The translations under genes and the position numbers were made by a program. This document shows positions 1 through 5,836 of a stretch of 8,326 nt of DNA, one piece after another. The stretch's first letter is position 1, and each line of letters opens with the position of its first letter. Source of the stretch: Lachnospiraceae bacterium (lineage in GTDB: Bacteria; Bacillota; Clostridia; Lachnospirales; Lachnospiraceae). The notes under the pieces are model-generated. The model had not been told where the DNA came from. It did not search any database and saw only the letters and a program-made list of their open reading frames with translations. The stretch is from contig JAFUKK010000250.1 in NCBI GenBank assembly GCA_017473665.1, positions 1 to 8,326 of the forward strand, in the 5' to 3' direction.

Positions 1-36
1 GATATTCTTATCCCAATATGCAAATGGGAGATATAT

Positions 37-43
37 AGGAGGG
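37..43 (+). promoter_or_regulatory. Strong ribosome binding site for the TIM-barrel gene
   Basis: The sequence AGGAGGG lies seven bases before the ATG at 51. It is a near-perfect Shine-Dalgarno match and fixes that start. No promoter can be seen in the few bases upstream, so the gene may be the last one of an operon entering from the left. Confidence 0.8.
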
Positions 44-50
44 AAGTATT

Positions 51-887
51 ATGGTACGATTTTTATGCTCATCCGGGGCGTTGATTACATCCAGGAATGG
101 GAGAAATTATAAATTGTTGGAACAGGCGGAGAGAGAACTGACCAGTGAGGGGTTTGAATTTATGATGTATCCTGTTTGGTATGAAAATTGGGAAGAGATT
201 GCTACGGATGTGGCAGCTATGGATATTTCCGTCATTACTTTTCATGTGGACAAGAGTGTTGGAGAGTTGATTAGCCGCAATGAAGAAGGAGATAGGGAGC
301 AGGCCCGTGAGAATTTTACCATCAACTGCCGTATGGCACAGATGATGGGAGCGAAACTGCTGGTGCTTCATCTGTGGGGAGGAATGCCCTCCGACCGCAA
401 TATTGACGTAAATATAAAGGAATATGCGAGGTTACGTAAAATTGCGGAAGAATACGAACTACTGTTGACCATAGAGGATGTGCCCTGTAATCAGGAGAAT
501 CCCCTGAAGCACATGGTGGCCCTTTATAAACAATATCCGGATGTGACCTTTACCTTTGATATCCGTTTTGCTGCTTTTCATGGATTGGTGGATCAGTTTT
601 TGTCGAAGGAAAATGCATGGATGTGGCAAGGTGCTATTAAGCACATTCACATCGGTGATTTTGCTGGAGAGTCCATGGATTGGGGGGCATTACGGAATTG
701 TCTGCATCCCGGAGAAGGTAAGATAGATTTTGCACGATTATTTAACCATTTGGCCAATGTAGGCTATGAGGGAACTGTTACGGTAGAATCCACCTCTGTG
801 GCAGAGGATGGGGTGATGCTGACGGAGAAATTAAATGATACCTTTGCATATTTGAGAAGGTTGGAGGCAGAGAGCAATAAGGGCTGA
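51..887 (+). CDS. Sugar phosphate isomerase/epimerase-like TIM-barrel protein
   Basis: This 278-residue cytosolic protein has the pattern of the xylose isomerase-like / AP endonuclease family 2 TIM barrel. Strand-end residues that usually bind a divalent metal are visible: Glu142 in LTIEDVP, Asp170 and His177 in FTFDIRFAAFHG, His198/His200 in KHIHIGDF, and Glu246 in TVTVESTS. A GEGKIDF turn at 221-227 is also typical of the family. Length is normal and both ends look complete; the ATG has a strong AGGAGGG site. Known members isomerise or epimerise sugars, inosose or hydroxypyruvate, or act on DNA; the substrate here cannot be read from sequence. Nothing links it to the signalling genes to the right, and it converges on the hybrid kinase gene. 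The fold call is firm, the reaction is not. Confidence 0.85.
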   Translation: MVRFLCSSGALITSRNGRNYKLLEQAERELTSEGFEFMMYPVWYENWEEIATDVAAMDISVITFHVDKSVGELISRNEEGDREQARENFTINCRMAQMMGAKLLVLHLWGGMPSDRNIDVNIKEYARLRKIAEEYELLLTIEDVPCNQENPLKHMVALYKQYPDVTFTFDIRFAAFHGLVDQFLSKENAWMWQGAIKHIHIGDFAGESMDWGALRNCLHPGEGKIDFARLFNHLANVGYEGTVTVESTSVAEDGVMLTEKLNDTFAYLRRLEAESNKG

Positions 888-915
888 TGCAGGAAAGGCA
901 TCTGTATGATAGAGA

Positions 916-956
916 AAGGCTACCCGTTCCCACATGCTTGTGGGTAGGGTAGCCTT
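916..956. terminator. Shared bidirectional terminator hairpin between convergent genes
   Basis: A long hairpin fills the gap between the two convergent genes. The outer stem AAGGCTACCC (916-925) pairs with GGGTAGCCTT (947-956), and the inner stem CCCACA (929-934) pairs with TGTGGG (939-944), with a four-base loop TGCT and a small internal bulge. Rightward, the stem ends in CTT followed by an AT-rich tail without a long T run. Leftward, the tail reads TTCTCTATC. The very stable stem and its place 28 bases after one stop codon and 37 bases before the other support use by both genes, although the weak U tracts leave efficiency open. Confidence 0.7.
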
Positions 957-993
957 ATAATATATCCATAGAGCTGCAAAGGGGATGCCTCGT

Positions 994-3636
994 TTAGGCA
1001 TTAATGGCGATGCCGATGTGGGACATCAGCTCCCGATATTGCGTCACAAACATATCCTGTTGCATCGCAAGCACTTCATATCTGCCTTCCCTGGCAGCGT
1101 ATTCCAGCTCCTGGGCGGTCTTGCCCAACGCAACAGCCCCCATATTCAGTAATTGTCCCTTTAGTGAGTGGATGTGAATGGTATAGTCGGTGTAGTTTTG
1201 ACTATCGTAAAAGCTCTGCAAATCATTTAATTGTTTTTCTGCGGAGCGGAAGGCAATCTCCAAAATGCGCATATATAATTCCAGCTTACCGTTGCAATGG
1301 GAGAGTCCCTCTGCCACATCTATATCCGGTAATAGCCGGGTCAGAGAAGTGGTAGTGAGTTTGGGCATCACCGGTGCAAAAATATCCGCAGAAGTGCCTG
1401 TTTTGCCATAGATAATACGGGAGGCTGGTACAAAGCTATGGATAATGTGTTCCAATAAATCCATGGCAATGGGCTTGCTCATATATTCATCGAATCCCTT
1501 TTCCATCAGCTCCCCGCGAACTCCGGAGATGGCGTTGGCAGTCAGTGCAATGATTTTGCCTTTACCTCCGGGAGCATAGTGGTCTGACAGAGCCCGAATA
1601 TGCTCCATGGCTTCAATGCCGTCCATTTGGGGCATCATTTGGTCCATGAATATCACATCGTAGTCAGTAGTCTCGCACAGGGAGATAGCCTCAGGTCCGC
1701 TGACAGCAGTGTCTACGTGGAATCCATAGTGCTCCAGGGTACTCTTAATGACTTTCAGATTAATCTGATTATCATCTGTTACCAGTACTCTGGTATCTAT
1801 GACTTTCAAGGTGTCCTCTATATTGTCAGCCGAAACGGCTGGCTTGGCGGGGGCACACACCATGGGAGCAGGGTCGATGACTTGTTGATTCAGTATGACA
1901 GTAAAGGTGGAGCCACGTCCATAGATACTATCCACGGTAATGGTACCTCCCATGAGTTTAACGTAACCGTTTACTATAGAAAGTCCCAGACCGGTGCCCT
2001 CAATATCGCTGTTCTTTTTGCTATCGAAACGGGCAAAGCTGTCAAACAGATGCTCCAGGGCGCTTTCCTTGATGCCGATGCCCGTATCGGTAATGGTGTA
2101 TTCCAGCGAGGCATGGTCCTGCTGCATATCCAGCAGGCGCACGTTGAAATGCACGCTGCCTTCCTGGGTATATTTAATGGCATTATTTAGTATGTTAATC
2201 AGTACACCTCTGATACGTGCCACATCGCCGTATAGTTCGTTGGGGATACGGGGGTCTGTATTCATCTGGAAATGAAGTCCCTTTTTCCGGGCCTGCACAT
2301 CAATAATGTGATATACATCCTGTAACAGGGTATGGGGTAAGTAATTGGTACAGGACAGTTCCATTTTACCGGAGTCCAGCTTGGAGATGTCCAGGATGTC
2401 ATTGATGATAGCCAGCAGGTTTTGGCTGGAACTTCTGATATCGGACACATATTCATGAACGGTATCGGGAATATCCATTTTCAGTATCAGCTCGGAAAAA
2501 CCCATAATAGCGTTCATAGGAGTACGGATTTCATGGGACATATTGGCCAGGAAGGCTGTTTTGGCCCGGTTGGCTGATTCTGCCTCCAGCTTGGCTTCTT
2601 CCAGTTTTTGCATGGTCTTCATGCGCTCGGACAGGTCCGTAACAATAATAATATATCCAATGACGTCATTATATCGGTCCGTAATTTTGTTGATGGACAG
2701 ATTGCAATAGGTCTGCTTGGCATGAAATACCGCATCTATATTTTGGCTACTGCCTTCGAATTGAAACAACGCTTCCGGTTCTGCTTCAAACAAGGAATCC
2801 AGGGGGACATTTTCATGGGAAAGGGTCTCCTGCTTGATCTTAAAGAAGTCAGCTGCTGCATCGTTGGCAATTTTCAATGTGCGGGTACTGTCATATACCA
2901 GTACCGGAATGGATAGGGAATAATAGATATATTCGGACATATTGCCGATGTTGATTTTGGAACGGTTATTGGCCCGGATGGCCACAAATACTACAATAGC
3001 TCCCCAGAACTGGGTAATGGTACTGCCCGGAATGGCAGACATGCCCAACAAAGGAAAAACCGTATCCAGAATAGTACCCAGTAAAATAATACCATCCATT
3101 AATAGAAAAATCTTGCCAAAATGCCGGATACGGCGGATTTTGGAAAAACACATATAGAGACTGACCGCAAAAATGGAAACGGCAATCACAATACTGTATA
3201 TGGTATAAATGGTATTAGCCAGACCCGGTTTGAAGGAGTAGGTCATGCCGATGGTATCCAGCTGATAAATGGTCTGACTGCGTTCTACTGTCAAAAAATA
3301 TATTACTACGCCGGTGGAAGCAAAAGCATTAATAACACGTGCAATGCTTTTTTTGATTTCTGACAGATAGCATACCAGTACTACGCCGGTAATCAGATAT
3401 AAAATGGTACCAATCATACCGATTACACGGCAACGATAAGCGATTTCCGGGTCGGTCTGCAAAAAAAGGGCGCCGAAGCCTACACTCCATATGGCACTGC
3501 CCAGGCAGAGGGCAGCCAGCAGACGGTTTTCTGTTTCCTTACGGCCCGGGGACCATATGACAAGAGCAGAAAAAAAGAAGGCCAGAACGCTACAAGTAAA
3601 TAGAATAATGGGACAGATATATTTTATAAATTCCAT
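994..3636 (-). CDS. Membrane hybrid histidine kinase with 7TM sensor, PAS, receiver and HPt domains
   Basis: This 880-residue protein carries a full His-Asp-His phosphorelay. Seven hydrophobic segments (about 6-28, 39-59, 71-91, 101-117, 142-164, 174-198, 205-222) resemble the 7TM input region found ahead of histidine kinases. A PAS domain follows (about 236-335), then a coiled linker, HisKA with phosphoacceptor His368 in MSHEIRTP, and an HATPase domain with N-box Asn485, DTGIGI (517-522) and GTGLGL (547-552). The receiver (about 615-735) has Asp621/Asp622, phosphoacceptor Asp665, Thr699 and Lys721. The C-terminal HPt has His823 in HIHSLKG. All key residues are intact, so it should be an active inner-membrane sensor. 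No DNA-binding output is attached, so phosphate must go to another receiver, possibly one encoded in the divergent operon (inference). The ATG is preceded by GAGGA with a short three-base spacing. The ligand is unknown. Confidence 0.95.
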   Translation of the reverse strand: MEFIKYICPIILFTCSVLAFFFSALVIWSPGRKETENRLLAALCLGSAIWSVGFGALFLQTDPEIAYRCRVIGMIGTILYLITGVVLVCYLSEIKKSIARVINAFASTGVVIYFLTVERSQTIYQLDTIGMTYSFKPGLANTIYTIYSIVIAVSIFAVSLYMCFSKIRRIRHFGKIFLLMDGIILLGTILDTVFPLLGMSAIPGSTITQFWGAIVVFVAIRANNRSKINIGNMSEYIYYSLSIPVLVYDSTRTLKIANDAAADFFKIKQETLSHENVPLDSLFEAEPEALFQFEGSSQNIDAVFHAKQTYCNLSINKITDRYNDVIGYIIIVTDLSERMKTMQKLEEAKLEAESANRAKTAFLANMSHEIRTPMNAIMGFSELILKMDIPDTVHEYVSDIRSSSQNLLAIINDILDISKLDSGKMELSCTNYLPHTLLQDVYHIIDVQARKKGLHFQMNTDPRIPNELYGDVARIRGVLINILNNAIKYTQEGSVHFNVRLLDMQQDHASLEYTITDTGIGIKESALEHLFDSFARFDSKKNSDIEGTGLGLSIVNGYVKLMGGTITVDSIYGRGSTFTVILNQQVIDPAPMVCAPAKPAVSADNIEDTLKVIDTRVLVTDDNQINLKVIKSTLEHYGFHVDTAVSGPEAISLCETTDYDVIFMDQMMPQMDGIEAMEHIRALSDHYAPGGKGKIIALTANAISGVRGELMEKGFDEYMSKPIAMDLLEHIIHSFVPASRIIYGKTGTSADIFAPVMPKLTTTSLTRLLPDIDVAEGLSHCNGKLELYMRILEIAFRSAEKQLNDLQSFYDSQNYTDYTIHIHSLKGQLLNMGAVALGKTAQELEYAAREGRYEVLAMQQDMFVTQYRELMSHIGIAINA

Positions 3637-3639
3637 AGT

Positions 3640-3644
3640 TCCTC
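3640..3644 (-). promoter_or_regulatory. Ribosome binding site of the hybrid kinase, unusually close to its ATG
   Basis: On the minus strand GAGGA is followed by only three bases (act) before the ATG. Five to nine bases is usual, so translation may be modest. No better in-frame start exists that would keep the first membrane segment. Confidence 0.5.
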
Positions 3645-3692
3645 ACATTCCGCTGTTATATCAGCTGACGGTTGCCTTTGGTAAATGGGAAT

Positions 3693-3719
3693 GCATCTGA
3701 TGTAAGATGCTAACATCTT
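3693..3719. repeat. Overlapping small inverted repeats in the kinase leader
   Basis: GCATCT (3693-3698) pairs with AGATGC (3705-3710), and AAGATG (3704-3709) also pairs with CATCTT (3714-3719). The middle arm is shared, so only one hairpin can form at a time. The repeats sit at the predicted leftward transcription start. They could be an operator or just alternative RNA folds; six-base arms are short and may be chance. Confidence 0.35.
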
Positions 3720-3723
3720 CTAT

Positions 3724-3752
3724 ATTATAACATACGCCGGAAATTTTTGCAC
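3724..3752 (-). promoter_or_regulatory. Leftward promoter for the hybrid kinase (extended -10)
   Basis: On the minus strand a perfect TATAAT (3729 to 3724) is preceded by TGT, giving an extended -10 element TGTTATAAT. Seventeen bases upstream the -35 position reads GTGCAA (3747-3752), a poor match to TTGACA, which fits dependence on the extended -10. The start site would be near 3717, giving a leader of about 80 bases. The element is seen directly; its activity is inferred. Confidence 0.6.
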
Positions 3753-3782
3753 TCTTTATCGGTACATAGGGGCAAACGCCCG

Positions 3783-3797
3783 AATAACATGGTTATT
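3783..3797. repeat. AATAAC-ATG-GTTATT palindrome in the divergent control region
   Basis: A perfect 6-bp inverted repeat with a three-base spacer is centred at 3790. It abuts and overlaps by one base the first TTAGTACTAA palindrome. It might be a separate regulator half-site pair, or incidental in this AT-rich stretch. Confidence 0.3.
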
Positions 3798-3830
3798 TAG
3801 TACTAATTGAAATAACAATTAGTACTAAAT
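3795..3830. promoter_or_regulatory. Twin-palindrome operator candidate in the divergent control region
   Basis: A perfect 15-bp inverted repeat (3795-3809 and 3816-3830, spacer AAATAA) contains two copies of TTAGTACTAA (3797-3806 and 3819-3828), each itself a perfect palindrome. Their centres are 22 bp apart, two helical turns, so two dimers would bind the same face of the DNA. Relative to the predicted rightward start near 3867 the centres fall at about -43 and -65, positions typical of activators. A dimeric winged-helix regulator is a reasonable guess, but the family cannot be named and no DNA-binding protein is encoded in this window. Confidence 0.65.
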
Positions 3831-3832
3831 GC

Positions 3833-3860
3833 TTGAAAAAATCCGAAAATTTGATATAAT
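3833..3860 (+). promoter_or_regulatory. Rightward SigA-type promoter of the HPt/kinase operon
   Basis: TTGAAA (3833-3838) and a perfect TATAAT (3855-3860) are separated by 16 bp. TGA directly before the -10 makes it an extended -10. Transcription should start near 3867, about 50 bases before the HPt gene. The operator palindromes end two bases before the -35 box. This is one of the strongest promoter matches in the window. Confidence 0.8.
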
Positions 3861-3867
3861 TCTAATA

Positions 3868-3886
3868 GTTGCAAGTGTTTTGCGAC
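3868..3886 (+). promoter_or_regulatory. Possible 5'-end hairpin of the HPt operon mRNA
   Basis: GTTGCAA (3868-3874) can pair with TTGCGAC (3880-3886) with one G-U pair and a five-base loop GTGTT. It would lie at the very 5' end of the predicted transcript. Such hairpins can protect mRNA from decay; here that role is only inferred from position. Confidence 0.35.
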
Positions 3887-3917
3887 AATATAGAGACCGG
3901 AATTTGGGTGGGACTAT

Positions 3918-4295
3918 ATGGATGAAAAAATGATTAATGACATTAAGGCGTGTGGTATTGAGTATGAAGATACCTTACATCGTTTTATGAATAAGCAGGA
4001 TATGATGGTAAAGTTCTTAAAGAAGTTTCCTGAGGATGCTAATTATTCACAGATGGTAGAAAACATAGACAAAAGGGATTATAAGATGGCTTTCCGTAAT
4101 GCCCACACATTAAAGGGCGTGGTAGCCAATTTGGGGATACAATCATTATATAGCCATGTAAGCGAGATTACAGAGTTGCTTCGTGACAGGGAAGAGTATG
4201 AGGTAGATCAGCAAAGACTAACAGAGGAATTAATGCTCTTAAACGAAAAATACGTAGAGGTCTGTACTGTAATTCGACGCATTGATAGCATGTAA
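3918..4295 (+). CDS. Free-standing HPt (histidine phosphotransfer) protein
   Basis: This 125-residue soluble protein is a single HPt domain. Phosphoacceptor His63 lies in the motif NAHTLKGVVANLGI (61-74), which keeps the Lys and Gly that follow the His in the family. The rest is predicted all-helical, as expected for a four-helix bundle, with a charged final helix (about 92-122). HPt proteins shuttle phosphate between receivers and have no activity of their own. It is first in the rightward operon, followed by a terminator and then a kinase without its own receiver or recognised HPt. Probable partners are the receivers encoded downstream and perhaps the receiver of the divergent hybrid kinase (inference). 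The ATG at 3918 has a poor GGGTGGGA site; an ATG four codons later (3930) is preceded by GGATG and cannot be excluded. Confidence 0.9.
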   Translation: MDEKMINDIKACGIEYEDTLHRFMNKQDMMVKFLKKFPEDANYSQMVENIDKRDYKMAFRNAHTLKGVVANLGIQSLYSHVSEITELLRDREEYEVDQQRLTEELMLLNEKYVEVCTVIRRIDSM

Positions 4296-4329
4296 AAGTA
4301 GCAGACGGATACGCGGAGCTACTTTTTTT
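4294..4329 (+). terminator. Intrinsic terminator or attenuator between HPt and kinase genes
   Basis: AAAAGTAGC (4294-4302) pairs with GCTACTTTT (4318-4326), with a 15-base loop, and the T run covers 4323-4329 (seven T). The stem begins inside the HPt stop codon. This has the form of a Rho-independent terminator, though the stem is not GC-rich. No convincing promoter follows before the kinase gene 47 bases later, so partial read-through is likely and HPt would be made in excess over the kinase and receivers. Confidence 0.75.
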
Positions 4330-4361
4330 GTGCATAAGAATAAGTGCTTCCTATAAAAGCC

Positions 4362-4370
4362 GGGAGGTGA
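4362..4370 (+). promoter_or_regulatory. Near-perfect ribosome binding site that fixes a TTG start
   Basis: GGGAGGTGA, fully complementary to the 16S rRNA tail over GGAGGTGA, lies five bases before the TTG at 4376. There is no ATG at suitable spacing, so TTG is the most probable start. A longer reading from the TTG at 4328 would start inside the terminator T run and has no such site. Confidence 0.8.
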
Positions 4371-4375
4371 TACTT

Positions 4376-5818
4376 TTGAATAAATTTGCATGGATAGATG
4401 CATTTATGGAAAATGCATTGGAATTAATAGTTGTTTTTGATAAGAGCGGAAGGATTTGTCATGGTAATAGAGCAGCCAAGGACGAATTGGCGTATGGTGA
4501 TGCCATTGACGGCGTACATATCAGTGAGATATTTCCGGGTGCTTTTACAGATGAAGAGGGAATTCATACTACAGCCAATCTGTGTGGGCAACTGTTGAAT
4601 CTGATGGCCTATCGTAAAAACCGTACCTGTTTTCGTGCAGATGTGAGGATACTACCGGATACGGAAAATCCGGATTACTATATTTGTTATGTCCGTGATG
4701 TAAATAATCAGGAGTTTCTGGAAAAGGAACTGGCCGAGGTGGAGAAAAAAGCAGCTGCGGCCAATACCATAAAGTCCGAATTTGTGGCGAATATTACCCA
4801 TGAGCTCCGGACACCGGTAAACGGTATTCTGGGCAATGTGCTGGAGTTGATTTCGGGAGAGAAGGAGGAGGCCAAGCTGCGAAAACTGCGTATGATAGAG
4901 CGCAGCTGTAAGGATATGAACGGTATCATCAATAATATCCTGGACTTTTCTAAACTGGAGGCAGGCAAGTTTACTTTGGAGCCCCGGCAGTTTGAGTTTC
5001 GAAGTATGATTGACTATGTCAGGGCCAATCATATCAGCAAGATTACCGAGAAGGGATTAGATTTTTTTGTTACTGTATCCCCGGAGATTCCCGAATGTGT
5101 AGTGGGGGATGAATTACGTATCGTACAGATACTGAACAATCTTTTATCCAATGCTTGTAAGTTTACTTCTCTGGGAAAGATTTCGCTAGAGGCGGTGAAA
5201 ACCGCACAGGTGGGTAAACGGGCGGAATTGTTCTTTATGGTCAGCGACACCGGAATTGGCATTGACCAGGGAGATCGGGACAAGCTGTTTAAGAGCTTTT
5301 CCCAGGTGGATGCCTCCATATCCAGGCGATTTGGCGGTACCGGACTGGGTTTGAATATTTGTAAGCAGCTGGTAGAGCTGATGGGTGGCAGCATCAGTGT
5401 GGAGAGTGAACTGCATAAAGGTACCATATTTTCCTTTTCTATATGGGTGGAATTGCCGGGAGAAGAGGATGAGGCACCGGCGTTGGAACAGCAAATCAGT
5501 CCTTTTTTACTGAAGGCCCGGAGTATTGCAGAGTCATGGAAGATTCAACAGGATGAGGAAGAGGACCATAGCGGAGAGTTTGGTACGGAGAAAAACAGGC
5601 AGGAGATAGAAAAGCGGATGTCAATGCTGATTCTCAGCGTGGAAATGGAAAACTGGGAAAAGGCAGAAATGTTTGTGGAGATAATTAAACAATTAACAGA
5701 GAATGCGCCCAAGGAAATAAAAACAGGCGTATTGAAACTAAAGATGGCGGTACAAAAGGAAAACTACGAAAAGATCACGGCAGCCCATGAAGCGCTGGGT
5801 AAGATGCTGGAAACGTAG
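4376..5818 (+). CDS. Soluble PAS-type sensor histidine kinase
   Basis: The protein is 480 residues from a TTG start chosen by its strong ribosome binding site. There are no membrane segments, so it should sense something in the cytosol or work in a complex. A PAS-like domain (about 8-115) is followed by a coiled linker (112-132), HisKA with His142 in ITHELRTP, and an HATPase domain (about 244-361) with Asn259 in NLLSNACKFT, DTGIGI (291-296) and GGTGLGL (320-326). All catalytic motifs are intact. There is no receiver. After the catalytic core come an acidic linker and a helical tail of about 65 residues (415-480) whose function is not recognised. The gene ends 18 bases before the receiver/HD-GYP gene, its most likely target, with the free HPt protein and other receivers as alternatives. 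Confidence 0.93.
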   Translation: MNKFAWIDAFMENALELIVVFDKSGRICHGNRAAKDELAYGDAIDGVHISEIFPGAFTDEEGIHTTANLCGQLLNLMAYRKNRTCFRADVRILPDTENPDYYICYVRDVNNQEFLEKELAEVEKKAAAANTIKSEFVANITHELRTPVNGILGNVLELISGEKEEAKLRKLRMIERSCKDMNGIINNILDFSKLEAGKFTLEPRQFEFRSMIDYVRANHISKITEKGLDFFVTVSPEIPECVVGDELRIVQILNNLLSNACKFTSLGKISLEAVKTAQVGKRAELFFMVSDTGIGIDQGDRDKLFKSFSQVDASISRRFGGTGLGLNICKQLVELMGGSISVESELHKGTIFSFSIWVELPGEEDEAPALEQQISPFLLKARSIAESWKIQQDEEEDHSGEFGTEKNRQEIEKRMSMLILSVEMENWEKAEMFVEIIKQLTENAPKEIKTGVLKLKMAVQKENYEKITAAHEALGKMLET

Positions 5819-5836
5819 TTTTGTGTGGTGATTTGT

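Noticed and set aside
3..38. Possible C-terminal end of an upstream gene (a frame ending at TAG 36-38, inside the ribosome binding site)
   Set aside because: Only eleven codons are visible, two other frames are also open there, and no family can be recognised.
1600..2190. A 196-codon plus-strand open frame inside the hybrid kinase gene
   Set aside because: It lies opposite the HisKA-to-receiver region, whose motifs are all intact on the minus strand, and it has no ribosome site and no recognisable product.
3861..3917. Riboswitch (for example c-di-GMP sensing) in the HPt leader
   Set aside because: The leader is only about 50 bases, with one simple hairpin and no conserved aptamer motif.
4328..4357. 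Possible internal promoter TTGTGC-N18-TATAAA before the soluble kinase
   Set aside because: The -35 is poor, and the implied start would fall inside the ribosome binding site at 4362-4370.
4328..4375. Longer start for the soluble kinase at TTG 4328
   Set aside because: It begins in the terminator T run, lacks a ribosome site, and adds 16 residues outside the PAS domain, whereas TTG 4376 has an ideal site.
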